From the NCBI RefSeq assembly GCF_003991975.1, contig NZ_CP029822.1, positions 62,001 to 126,000 on the forward strand: a stretch of 64,000 nucleotides of DNA, read 5' to 3'. A program made the translations under genes and the position numbers. This DNA is from Entomomonas moraniae (GTDB taxonomy: Bacteria; Pseudomonadota; Gammaproteobacteria; Pseudomonadales; Pseudomonadaceae). Positions 32,083 through 39,835 of the stretch are shown here, one piece after another (positions within the stretch are counted from its first letter, which is position 1; the number at the start of each line of letters is the position of its first letter). The notes under the pieces were generated by a model. The model saw only the letters and a program-made list of their open reading frames with translations, did no database searches and was not told the origin of the DNA.

Positions 32083-32099
32083 TGTTATAGGTGGTAATT

Positions 32100-32384
32100 A
32101 TGGAAAGTAAGCAAACAACAGAAGTACACAAGGATATTGAAGTGCAGATATTGATTAATGCACAAGAAAGCGCCGATTTAATGCAAAAAATCGGAGGGGC
32201 GATTGATTCTATTTCATATATATTAGAAAAAGATATAACAGACTACTTAGACGGCAAGCCAAGACTATTCAACGACGACCAGCGAATAAATATATACACT
32301 ATTCTCAAGTTGCTAGCTTTGATGCTTGCGAGCTGTGGCGATAAATTAAAAGATCAACTGCCCTCGAAAAGCTTACTAATCTAG
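32100..32384 (+). CDS. Paralogue of the arc-ant middle gene, 94 aa
   Basis: The ATG at 32100 has AGGTGG about 6 bases before it. The protein matches the gene at 28611-28976 in the MQK-x-G-x-x-I and Y-x-DG positions and in the leucine-rich C-terminal helix (ILKLLALMLASCGDKL). Having one copy in the antirepressor operon and another 3 kb away suggests that the accessory block was built from two related modules. Function unknown. Confidence 0.55.
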   Translation: MESKQTTEVHKDIEVQILINAQESADLMQKIGGAIDSISYILEKDITDYLDGKPRLFNDDQRINIYTILKLLALMLASCGDKLKDQLPSKSLLI

Positions 32385-32621
32385 TTGTATGTATGTGCCT
32401 TTACCTGGAATAGCTTGATTTCTGCCTACTAAGTTAGCGACTATTTCCCCACGAGCTATTCCAGCTCCAAAATTTTCCACATAATGATCTAAAGCCAAGT
32501 TTTTAGCGTGATCATAACTATTATCACCTTTATGCTGAGGATGGTGCGCTTTTTGGCTTATATAGTATTGCTTTTCAGTCTGACCGAAAGATAATTTGTA
32601 ATGAAAATAACCAATAGCCAT
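32376..32621 (-). CDS. Hypothetical accessory protein, 81 aa
   Basis: A very strong AAGGAGG site precedes the ATG. The protein is soluble, rich in His and aromatic residues (YFHYKLSFGQTEKQYYISQKAHHPQHKG), and ends GKGTYIQLD. It overlaps the convergent gene at 32384 by 9 bases. It is the last accessory gene before the terminase module. I do not recognise it. Confidence 0.55.
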   Translation of the reverse strand: MAIGYFHYKLSFGQTEKQYYISQKAHHPQHKGDNSYDHAKNLALDHYVENFGAGIARGEIVANLVGRNQAIPGKGTYIQLD

Positions 32622-32709
32622 TTTTAATCCTCCTTAATTAATTTAATTTATAAGAATATACTGTTACTGCTCTTTTAGCTTATTAGACTTTAGTCTATTT
32701 TTTATTTAA

Positions 32710-32724
32710 TCGGAAAGTCGGAAA
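32710..32724 (+). promoter_or_regulatory. Prophage element TCGGAAAGTCGGAAA upstream of terminase (R5)
   Basis: Copy of the 15-base element with one change. It lies 50 bases before the small terminase ATG, with TATCCT about 10 bases after it. It marks the return from accessory genes to the virion module. Confidence 0.55.
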
Positions 32725-32774
32725 CCAACACAATTATCCTAATAAAAATCACTATCAAGACAGGATAATATTAC

Positions 32775-33119
32775 ATGAACGATACTCAATTAGCAGAGCT
32801 TAGAGAGTTGCAAAGCCTTTCGTTTGAAGCGGTTAAAGTTGATTGCGACCCTAGAAATTGGAACGGACACGGCAAAACCCCCAAACAAATGACCAAAGAG
32901 GAGCGGGGCGGCAGGTCGTTCGATTTAAAGAACGCTGATAAGTCCATTAGTATTTTTGCTCGTATAACCAATATCATCAATACCCATACCAAGCCCACAG
33001 AGGGCAATATCAAAGAAGATGAGGATCTACAACGTGACATTGACAATGTTAAAGATCAAGCAGAAGACTTACTAAAGCAAGTCAGAGAAAAGGAACAAGC
33101 GCCGCACAATGTCCACTGA
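32775..33119 (+). CDS. Small terminase subunit
   Basis: This is the DNA-recognition subunit of the packaging motor, 114 aa. It precedes and overlaps the large subunit by 11 bases, in the T7 gp18/gp19 style. The N-terminus (LAELRELQSLSFEAVKVDCDPRNWNG) and the charged helical C-terminus fit. The assignment rests mainly on position. Confidence 0.7.
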   Translation: MNDTQLAELRELQSLSFEAVKVDCDPRNWNGHGKTPKQMTKEERGGRSFDLKNADKSISIFARITNIINTHTKPTEGNIKEDEDLQRDIDNVKDQAEDLLKQVREKEQAPHNVH

Positions 33120-34734
33120 TAAAGATAAGGTATCTTTCTTAGCGTTCTTTTTGCTGTGGGCTAAAAGGCAAGGCTGGCAAGTTCCCCTTATTCATGTAAA
33201 AGCCTGTGACTGGTTAGAACATCGAGGGGATTTAGCGGTACTTCGCTGCTTTCGTGGTTTTGGTAAAAGTACCATTCTAGCTGTTTATAATGCGTGGCGT
33301 TTCTACGATGATCCAACCTATAGAATCATACACCAATCAGAAACCGATAGAACCGCTTATAAAACCAGCCGTGACACGCAGAACGTCTTAAAGAATCACC
33401 CTTTAACAAAGGATCTCTTTGATTATGGCGGTATCGAGCAATGGTGGGTAAAAGGGGCTAATGATAGCCGTAATGCTTCTTTGTTTTCTGTGGGTATTCT
33501 TTCCAACGTAACAGGTTCACGGGCGAACGAGTGCCAAAATGATGATGTGGAAGTTCCCAATAACACCACCACCCAAGAGGCAAGGGATAAGCTGCGAGAG
33601 CGACTAGATGAACAAACTCATATCTTATTGCCTGAAATTGGTAAAAAGCTATTTATCGGTACACCCCATACGCACGATAGTATCTATGATAGAACCGAAG
33701 CAAAGGGGGCTGACTGCTTGACCATTCGCATGTTTGAACAAGAATACCGCATAGACAATGCCACTAAAACTCACTACAAACTACCTTTTAAAGTGGAGTA
33801 TGTGTTTTATGGTATCGGTGAATATGCGCGCGTACTCATCAAAGACAAAGATTATTTAATCACTGATGATAACACCCTAATCTTTCACTCACCGCCTAAC
33901 GTACTTATAGACTGTTACGCTGGTGCGGCTTGGCCTGAACGTTTTACCATTGCCGAATTACAAAAGAGACGCAAAGAAACCGAAACTATTAATAAATGGG
34001 ATAGCCAATATCAACTGCATTCTAAGCCCGTGACTGAAACCCGATTAGACCCTAGCAAGCTACAGAGATATGACGCATTCCCCGAAGTGAGATTAGCCAA
34101 TAAAGAGATCAGTTGCTGGCTTGGTGAAACGCAAATAGTAGGTGCTATTGCCTATTGGGATTGCTCGCTGGGTAAAATTGGTTCGGATGCTTCTGCTTTG
34201 AATTTGGTATTAACCGATGCTGACGGTAATTTATTTTGGCAATTTGCCGAATCAATGACGGGTGAGTTAGCTGAATTTGGCACCAACAACAAAATAATAG
34301 GGGGTCAAGTTCAACAAGTGCGTGATCTTGTGGTTAAGTACAATATCCCTTGCGTAGTGGTTGAAACTAAAGGTTCAGGCGGCTTTGTGCCACCTATTCT
34401 AAGAAAAGCCCTACAGGGTACAGGGTGCGCTATTCGTGAATGCCATGTCAGCACCAATAAACAAAAACGTATTTTAGATGCATTAGAACCGCCTTTGCTA
34501 TCAGGCTTTATTTGGGCGCATAAAAATGTATTAGATGGCCCTGCTATAGAACAAATGCGCAACTTTAATCCTGAGTATACCAACCAAGAAGATGATTATA
34601 TCGATAGTTTAGCTGGGGCTATTTTACAAACCCCTGTAAGAATCTGTAAGAAAATCGGAAACTCGGAAAACAATCAAGACAATAATACGTGGAGACCTAA
34701 CAACACCTCTTATGAGGTAAAAACAGACTATTAG
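33109..34734 (+). CDS. Large terminase subunit (T7 gp19/BPP-1 type)
   Basis: This is the packaging ATPase and nuclease, 541 aa. The Walker A motif is CFRGFGKSTI near residue 50. An acidic pair in ECQNDDVEVPN matches the Walker B/DECH region of this family. The C-terminal nuclease has AIAYWDCSLG (first acidic residue), VVETKGSGG, and EDDYIDSLAGAI (final Asp). The last 25 codons contain the prophage repeat R6, translated as KIGNSENN. Confidence 0.94.
   Translation: MSTDKDKVSFLAFFLLWAKRQGWQVPLIHVKACDWLEHRGDLAVLRCFRGFGKSTILAVYNAWRFYDDPTYRIIHQSETDRTAYKTSRDTQNVLKNHPLTKDLFDYGGIEQWWVKGANDSRNASLFSVGILSNVTGSRANECQNDDVEVPNNTTTQEARDKLRERLDEQTHILLPEIGKKLFIGTPHTHDSIYDRTEAKGADCLTIRMFEQEYRIDNATKTHYKLPFKVEYVFYGIGEYARVLIKDKDYLITDDNTLIFHSPPNVLIDCYAGAAWPERFTIAELQKRRKETETINKWDSQYQLHSKPVTETRLDPSKLQRYDAFPEVRLANKEISCWLGETQIVGAIAYWDCSLGKIGSDASALNLVLTDADGNLFWQFAESMTGELAEFGTNNKIIGGQVQQVRDLVVKYNIPCVVVETKGSGGFVPPILRKALQGTGCAIRECHVSTNKQKRILDALEPPLLSGFIWAHKNVLDGPAIEQMRNFNPEYTNQEDDYIDSLAGAILQTPVRICKKIGNSENNQDNNTWRPNNTSYEVKTDY
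34655..34669 (+). promoter_or_regulatory. Prophage element TCGGAAACTCGGAAA inside the terminase 3' end (R6)
   Basis: Exact copy of the core, within the coding sequence of the large terminase and about 75 bases before the tail fibre start. TAATAC follows about 13 bases later, again like a -10 box. Confidence 0.5.
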
Positions 34735-34742
34735 AGGCAGTA

Positions 34743-35753
34743 ATGACCGTTACCACGAATTTAAACTTTAAAGAGTACCAAGCTAACGGAATAGCCACTA
34801 CTTTTACCATTCCTTTTCTACTGCTTAATGAGAATGATTTAAACATTACCATTGACTCAGTAACTGTTTCTAAAAACGTCTATAAAATTAATGGTATAGG
34901 TAATCCGCAAAGTGAAATTATTTTCTATTCTGCCCCTAAGGGTAAACTCGTATTACAGCGCTCGATTACCTTATTAAGAGATACCGATTATCAAGAAAAC
35001 GGCGATTTACTAGCAGCCACCTTAAACCAAGACTTTGATCGAATTTATTTAATCTTACAGGGTTTTAGACAGAATGATAACCAAACCTTAAAAGTATCAG
35101 ACCCTGAGGGCATTAATACATTGCCTTTAGCGGCTCTGAGAGCGAATAAAATATTAGGTTTTGGTTCTGACGGACAGCCCTTGCTAACAGCCATCGCTAG
35201 TGGGTCGGCATTAGAACTTGCCCAATCATTAGCGGATACGAGCGACTTAACCAAAGGGGCAGGGATTGTTGGCTATAATAATGAGCTGCCTTATCCAGAG
35301 GCTACGATTGGTAGTGGCTTAAACAACGCCAACAAAAGTATTACAGCGCTTAATACTCAAAACAAAACATTAACCGAAAAAGTAACAAAGCTGGAACAAG
35401 AAAGTGGTAAAGAGACCTTTACCATTCTTTACCCTAACGGCGGAACAAAAGAAACTCCTGCAAACATTGCGACTAACAAACGGTATATAGAAGATAACCC
35501 ATACCCAGCTAGTAAAGTTATTTGTGAACTAGAAATTTATTACGGTGGCGTTTGGGGTACAACTGGCTGGATTAACTCAGGGGGTGGCTGGGGTGCCGTT
35601 GCTGGACACAATATCGAAACCAATAAAATTATTATCCAAACTGGCTCATCGGGCATTGCTGGCCCATCAAACGCACACGGCAACACCTTAGGTACAACCA
35701 GTACAGGTATAACAACCGCACCTTGCCGCGTAAAAATATGGAGAACCGCTTAA
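34743..35753 (+). CDS. Tail fibre with T7 gp17-type N-terminus
   Basis: This is the receptor-binding fibre, 336 aa. Residues 1-130 match the T7 fibre attachment domain (FKEYQANGIATTFTIPFLLL ... LRDTDYQENGDLLAATLNQDFDRIYLILQGF). A short coiled coil (LNTQNKTLTEKVTKLEQE) leads to a glycine-rich C-terminal domain (YYGGVWGTTGWINSGGGWG) likely to touch the host. The fibre is shorter than T7 gp17. The stop overlaps the next start (TAATG). Confidence 0.9.
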   Translation: MTVTTNLNFKEYQANGIATTFTIPFLLLNENDLNITIDSVTVSKNVYKINGIGNPQSEIIFYSAPKGKLVLQRSITLLRDTDYQENGDLLAATLNQDFDRIYLILQGFRQNDNQTLKVSDPEGINTLPLAALRANKILGFGSDGQPLLTAIASGSALELAQSLADTSDLTKGAGIVGYNNELPYPEATIGSGLNNANKSITALNTQNKTLTEKVTKLEQESGKETFTILYPNGGTKETPANIATNKRYIEDNPYPASKVICELEIYYGGVWGTTGWINSGGGWGAVAGHNIETNKIIIQTGSSGIAGPSNAHGNTLGTTSTGITTAPCRVKIWRTA

Positions 35754-35956
35754 TGCCTAAATACTACGCCATTGTAGGGCAATCGTTAGAAGTTATCGAC
35801 AACTCTAAAAAGCCTACACGCCCAAAAGGTTATATCAAAATGAAATACGAAAGCCCAAGCCCTGAACATATTGCTAGTGATACGGGCGATTGGATATTAC
35901 CAGAACCTCAACCAGTGGTAACAGCAAATGAAACGGATACCGAAAATGCCTCATAA
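35753..35956 (+). CDS. Small protein after the tail fibre, 67 aa
   Basis: The ATG at 35753 overlaps the fibre stop and follows GGAG, so the frame upstream is not used. The product is short, starts PKYYAIVGQSLEVIDNSKKP and ends acidic. Coupling to the fibre suggests a fibre assembly or cap role, by analogy only. Confidence 0.6.
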   Translation: MPKYYAIVGQSLEVIDNSKKPTRPKGYIKMKYESPSPEHIASDTGDWILPEPQPVVTANETDTENAS

Positions 35957-36323
35957 AGACCCTGAAAACCTTATAGAATTTATTACAAACAGCGCTGCAT
36001 TCCAAGGCTTTATCGTGGCAATGATTATTGCTGCATTAAGAACTATCTATTTTGGTGAACGAAAAATCATACAAATCGGAATGGAAACCTTGCTTTGTGG
36101 TTTCCTATCGCTAGGCGCTGCAGGTTTAATTGATCTGGTAGAGGCGCTATTTCTAAAAGAACAACTACCGCAAACCGTTCTAATTACCGTTTGCGGCATG
36201 GTCGGCTTTATTGGTGTGACAACCTTAAGCGAGTTCTTAAAAAAGTTTTTAAACAACAACGCAGGCAGAAAGCCACGCAACCGATATGACCGATATAACG
36301 ACGATGACGAGGACACATTATGA
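35928..36323 (+). CDS. Holin (lambda-type membrane protein)
   Basis: Three hydrophobic spans are visible (FQGFIVAMIIAALRTIYF, METLLCGFLSLGAAGLIDLV and TVLITVCGMVGFIGVTTL), followed by a highly charged tail (NRYDRYNDDDEDTL). This matches the lambda/P2-type holin family. Either 35928 or the ATG six codons later (35946, MPHKDPENL) could start it; the second resembles family starts more closely. It opens the lysis cassette. Confidence 0.88.
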   Translation: MKRIPKMPHKDPENLIEFITNSAAFQGFIVAMIIAALRTIYFGERKIIQIGMETLLCGFLSLGAAGLIDLVEALFLKEQLPQTVLITVCGMVGFIGVTTLSEFLKKFLNNNAGRKPRNRYDRYNDDDEDTL

Positions 36324-36730
36324 AAGTAACATTAAAGCGTTTCAAATCAACCTCACAGGGCACGTTTGGCGTAGTGATTTTACCTAACGGGAAAGAGTTT
36401 GATTCATTAGAACTTCCAGACAAAGACAACAAGCGACAAGTGTCATGCATTCCTAAAGGTACCTATCAATGTAAGATTGTGAACAGCCCTCGTTTTGGGC
36501 GTGTTTATGGTGTTCTTGATGTGCCTAATAGAGCCAACATACTTATCCATGCGGGCAACTATGGCGGCGATGTAGAGAAAGGCTACCGATCAGACATATT
36601 AGGCTGCATTCTGTTGGGTAAAAATGTAGGTGAGCTAAAAGGGCAGCGCGTAGTATTAAGCAGTAAAAAGGCATTAGCTGAGTTTATGGAAGAAATGGAC
36701 AGGCAGCCCTTTACATTAGAGATTGTTTAA
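36320..36730 (+). CDS. DUF5675 family protein, candidate endolysin
   Basis: The product matches the DUF5675 pattern: RFKSTSQGTFGVVILPNGKEF, SCIPKGTYQCKIVNSPRFG near 45-63, and ANILIHAGNYG near 76-86. This family occupies the endolysin place in many phage lysis cassettes, here between holin and spanins, and no other lysin is visible. The His in ILIHAGN could be catalytic. Activity is inferred from place, not shown. Confidence 0.8.
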   Translation: MKVTLKRFKSTSQGTFGVVILPNGKEFDSLELPDKDNKRQVSCIPKGTYQCKIVNSPRFGRVYGVLDVPNRANILIHAGNYGGDVEKGYRSDILGCILLGKNVGELKGQRVVLSSKKALAEFMEEMDRQPFTLEIV

Positions 36731-36731
36731 T

Positions 36732-37199
36732 ATGAATACCGTTAAGAACTATATCTATGTAGCTGCTGGTGTAGTTTTATTTATGCTGCTTGGTTATCTC
36801 TATTACCTGAATGATCGCTTGGAAAGTACAAAGACCAAGCTAGAACTGGCTAATCAAAATATCAGCTCACTCAATCACTACATAGACAAAACCAATCAGC
36901 AGTTAAAAGATATTCAGCAGCTAGACAAAGACTATCAAGAGAAATTAACCTATGCACAAACTGAAAACGATAAGCTACGTGATGATCTTATCAATAATGT
37001 TAAACGGGTGTATGTCAAGGCAAAATGTCCAAGCTTGCCCAACAATACAACCACCACCAGCAAGCCTAATGCAATCATCGCCCAACTTACAGGAAACGTT
37101 AGACAAGATTATTTACGTCTCAGATTAGAAATAGCGCAAACTAAGGAGCAGATATTACAATTACAGTCTTACATTACAAGTGTTTGTCTAAAACCGTAG
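36732..37199 (+). CDS. Rz: Inner-membrane spanin (Rz-like)
   Basis: An N-terminal membrane span (YIYVAAGVVLFMLLGYLYYL) is followed by a long coiled coil (ESTKTKLELANQNISSLNHY ... NQQLKDIQQLDKDYQEKL), the i-spanin architecture. I use the ATG at 36732; the frame also offers a TTG nine bases earlier. Rz1 is encoded inside it in the +1 frame. Together they fuse inner and outer membranes at lysis. Confidence 0.88.
   Translation: MNTVKNYIYVAAGVVLFMLLGYLYYLNDRLESTKTKLELANQNISSLNHYIDKTNQQLKDIQQLDKDYQEKLTYAQTENDKLRDDLINNVKRVYVKAKCPSLPNNTTTTSKPNAIIAQLTGNVRQDYLRLRLEIAQTKEQILQLQSYITSVCLKP
36952..37128 (+). CDS. Rz1: Outer-membrane spanin lipoprotein Rz1, embedded in Rz
   Basis: In the +1 frame relative to Rz is a 58-aa ORF with a signal peptide (KLKTISYVMILSIMLNGC, lipobox LNGC) and a proline-rich mature part that includes TIQPPPASLMQSSPNLQETL. 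This is the standard Rz1 composition and the IQPPPASLM stretch is close to known Rz1 proteins. It is too short for usual gene callers. Nesting within Rz is the classical lambda arrangement. Confidence 0.92.
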   Translation: MHKLKTISYVMILSIMLNGCMSRQNVQACPTIQPPPASLMQSSPNLQETLDKIIYVSD

Positions 37200-37224
37200 A
37201 TATTAAAATAGTTAGAGGAATCCT

Positions 37225-37572
37225 ATGAAGATATTTAAAAAAGTAAATGTCATGATTCAAACGTTATCTGTTTTGGCTGTTCCTTTATTAGTGGCATATT
37301 TTGGAGCAAACATGCAGAGGGAAGTTAATAATAGCAGAGTTGGGCAAGAGTATGTAAAGTTAGCTATTGATATCTTAAGAAAACCACCAGCGGCTAATGA
37401 AATGGCTATGAGGAGCTGGGCGGCTGATATTATTATTAAGTATTCTCCTGTTGGGGTATCTTCTGAGCAAAGAAAATTACTAATGACTTCAATACCTAAA
37501 CCGCCACCAAACGCGATGCAACCAATCGAGCCGAACTTGACCGAGAGACTAGTTAACGAATTATCCGAATAG
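37225..37572 (+). CDS. Small membrane-anchored protein, 115 aa
   Basis: AGAGGA precedes the ATG. One membrane span (MIQTLSVLAVPLLVAYFGANM) is followed by a soluble tail with KYSPVGVSSEQRKLL and a proline stretch. The last 17 codons overlap, in another frame, the remnant of a second Rz gene (37518-37646), so the C-terminus may have been made by a recombination event. Role in lysis is possible but not supported by motif. Confidence 0.55.
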   Translation: MKIFKKVNVMIQTLSVLAVPLLVAYFGANMQREVNNSRVGQEYVKLAIDILRKPPAANEMAMRSWAADIIIKYSPVGVSSEQRKLLMTSIPKPPPNAMQPIEPNLTERLVNELSE

Positions 37573-37646
37573 TACAAGATGGGGATAATGCTATAATGCA
37601 ATTAAACGCATTGCAGAAATATGTTAATGAAGTTTGTTTGAAATAA
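37518..37646 (+). pseudogene. Remnant of a second Rz-like spanin C-terminus
   Basis: Read from 37518, the frame gives ATNRAELDRETS, a TAA stop, then RIIRIVQDGDNAIMQLNALQ and KYVNEVCLK. The segment looks like the C-terminal end of Pseudomonas-type Rz proteins and ends like the intact Rz (ITSVCLKP). No start remains and one stop interrupts it. Confidence 0.55.
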
Positions 37647-37726
37647 GAATAGAAACCAAAGTATATAGCTTTATTATAGCAGTTAGGTTTAAGACTGATA
37701 TTATAATAAATTAAAGGATATGGATT

Positions 37727-38041
37727 ATGCAGGTAGTATTAATTGTAGTTATTTCTTTATTTATAGCTGTTTTTTGTTATAGAAAAAAAATAAATTTTTT
37801 GGATATTAAAAGTCAAAAAGAATTTTCAGGACTTATAAAAAAAAATTATTTCTTTTTTTGGTGGCTTGCTTTGGTAGGGGGTATAATAATAGTCCTTAAT
37901 GGAGTTTTTGAATATACGCTAACTGGCATTTTAGGAAATAGTGTTACTGGCGAAAAAGCAATAAAAGTCGGGCTTTTTATTCTCGGGATTGCTTTTATTT
38001 TGGGGCTCGTTACTTTTACTTATCGTTTTCAGAAAAAGTGA
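37727..38041 (+). CDS. Membrane protein at the right end of the prophage, 104 aa
   Basis: Three hydrophobic spans are visible: about residues 2-19, 46-66 and 80-98. AAAGGA precedes the ATG. The gene is very rich in A and T, unlike the virion genes, and is the last before the prophage-host junction, a frequent place for accessory or exclusion genes. I do not recognise it. Confidence 0.55.
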   Translation: MQVVLIVVISLFIAVFCYRKKINFLDIKSQKEFSGLIKKNYFFFWWLALVGGIIIVLNGVFEYTLTGILGNSVTGEKAIKVGLFILGIAFILGLVTFTYRFQKK

Positions 38042-38188
38042 AGAGGCGACAAAAAGGCGACTCGTATATTAAAAAATTAATATTAATCAATATGATATGT
38101 GTTTATTTTGGTAGTAATTATGCCTACCAAATACAAAACCCAGTTAATTGATTTGACTGGGTTTTTTGTTTTTATCAGGATTTAATTT
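38042..38188. other. Prophage right junction region with terminator
   Basis: A short direct repeat (GGCGAC-AAAAA-GGCGAC) lies just after the last prophage gene. TTTGGTAG at 38107-38114 pairs with CTACCAAA at 38124-38131. AACCCAGT at 38137-38144 pairs with ACTGGGTT at 38156-38163, followed by a T-run, a good terminator on the plus strand. The attR core should be in this interval, but the left copy is outside the window, so it cannot be fixed. Confidence 0.45.
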
Positions 38189-38593
38189 ATGTCACAACCA
38201 ATGAATGTAACGTTTGAGCAGCTAGCTCTTGTCAGAAAGATATTAGAGGCGATGTCAGAAACTGAATATGTGGCTGATGAGGATCATCGCCTTTTTATTG
38301 AGCGATTTGATGAGCTAACAGAACTGTTAAAAAACAATAATAATGAAGATAGCTTATATTTAGGCCAAGAAATGATTAGTCAATTATTTCTACGTTATCC
38401 CCAAATAACACATTTAATCCCGAGAGAGTTATTATGGTTCTTCGGTGGAGATTGTTTGCACTTTATGCCAGATGCTGAAATCGATTTATTTCAGCAGTTA
38501 GAGGATCAGCAATATCAAGCAGAAAGTGAAGGTAAGCCGTTTAATTGGTTACTAGCAAAGCAACAATTACTCGGTGTGAACGAGCAGGAATAA
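38189..38593 (+). CDS. Host PA2817-family protein
   Basis: This is a small conserved protein of Pseudomonas-like bacteria. The C-terminal half (LYLGQEMISQLFLRYPQITHLIPRELLWFFGGDCLHFMPDAEID) is the distinctive part. No enzymatic motif is evident and its role is unknown. It is the first gene I assign to the host after the prophage, and its family is one argument for a Pseudomonadaceae-type host. It converges on the MFS gene. Confidence 0.75.
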   Translation: MSQPMNVTFEQLALVRKILEAMSETEYVADEDHRLFIERFDELTELLKNNNNEDSLYLGQEMISQLFLRYPQITHLIPRELLWFFGGDCLHFMPDAEIDLFQQLEDQQYQAESEGKPFNWLLAKQQLLGVNEQE

Positions 38594-38620
38594 ATTTTTC
38601 AAGCTACTAGTTCACTTGCC

Positions 38621-39835
38621 TTATTGTTGTTTTAACGTTTGTCTTTTTAGATACAGGGCGACTAATAAGCTGATGATAAGAATGGTGGCTATATAACCAA
38701 TAACACCATTCCATTGTTGTGATTGCCAAAAATGCCCTCCGGCTGTACCAAGAATACTAGATCCTATGTAATAACAAAATAAGTAAAAGGAAGATGCTTG
38801 TCCTTTTGCTTTGGTTGCACAGCGACCTATCCAACTACTGGTGACTGAATGCGCACCAAAAAAGCCCAGTGCAAAAATGACCATCCCGATAAAAACAATC
38901 GTGATGGGCGTAAATAGCGTAATCAATGCGCCAGAAAGCATAATAACAACCGCAATCCACAAAACACGGGCATGGCCAAATCGATCCGCCCATGATCCAA
39001 AGGTAGTTGAGCTAAAAATACCTGATAAGTAAACAATGGATAATACACCTATCCATGCTTGGCTTAACAAGTAGGGGGGAGCAATAAGCCGATAAGCAAT
39101 ATAATTAAATAATGTAACAAAAGCCCCCATTAATAAGAAGCCCTGAAAAAATAACCAAGGAAGTCGCGGTTGAACAATATGATGTAAATAGCCATTAAGT
39201 AGCTTGCTAAATTTTATTGGCATAGGTTCAAAGTGCTTAGAGGGGGGAAGTAGTTTCCACATTGAAATAGCACAGATTAAAGCAAGAAACGACATAATGC
39301 CGAGTACGATATGCCAAGAGTAAAAATCAATTAATACACCGCTAATTAAACGACCACTCATTCCGCCGATGGCGTTTCCCCCAATATAAAGCCCCATCGC
39401 AACGCCGAGGTGTCGAGGCGCTATTTCTTCATTAAGGTAAGCCATAGCTACGGCAGCAACACCACTTAATGAAATACCAACCAATGCTCGACAAATAAGG
39501 AGAAGTTGCCAGTTATGGACAATAGCGCTTAGGAGAGTAAAAGAGGAAGACAGTAATAAGGCGATAATCATGATGCTTTTTCGCCCCATTGCATCAGATA
39601 TTGGCCCTGTGAGAAGTAGTCCAAAGGCTAACATAAAGGTAGACATAGAGATAAGAAGGCTACTTTCTGATGCACTGACGGAGAACTCTTTTGAAAAAAC
39701 GGGCATCATAGGTTGTACACAATACAATAATGCAAACGTAGCAAAGCCGCCTAAAAAAAGTGCAAAAGCAACTTTAATAAAAAGAGGGGAGTTTTTTTCT
39801 ATGTAATCTGATGGGGTAGTTGTATCGGTTGTCAT
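38621..39835 (-). CDS. MFS transporter (YnfM-like)
   Basis: This is a 404-aa major facilitator with 12 predicted spans. The loop 2-3 motif GPISDAMGRKS (residues 77-87) and the repeat GSWADRFGHAR (about 280-290) are classic MFS signatures. The N-terminal CVQPMMPVFSKEFSVSASESSLLIS resembles the YnfM/YtbD exporter group. The substrate is unknown. It stands alone, convergent with the gene at 38189. Confidence 0.88.
   Translation of the reverse strand: MTTDTTTPSDYIEKNSPLFIKVAFALFLGGFATFALLYCVQPMMPVFSKEFSVSASESSLLISMSTFMLAFGLLLTGPISDAMGRKSIMIIALLLSSSFTLLSAIVHNWQLLLICRALVGISLSGVAAVAMAYLNEEIAPRHLGVAMGLYIGGNAIGGMSGRLISGVLIDFYSWHIVLGIMSFLALICAISMWKLLPPSKHFEPMPIKFSKLLNGYLHHIVQPRLPWLFFQGFLLMGAFVTLFNYIAYRLIAPPYLLSQAWIGVLSIVYLSGIFSSTTFGSWADRFGHARVLWIAVVIMLSGALITLFTPITIVFIGMVIFALGFFGAHSVTSSWIGRCATKAKGQASSFYLFCYYIGSSILGTAGGHFWQSQQWNGVIGYIATILIISLLVALYLKRQTLKQQ

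Noticed and set aside
12808-36323. T7-type single-subunit RNA polymerase or its promoters
   Set aside because: No such polymerase gene is present, and the repeated 15-base element does not look like a T7-family promoter.
38042-38188. Exact attR core sequence
   Set aside because: Candidate repeats exist but attL is outside the window, so no core can be assigned.
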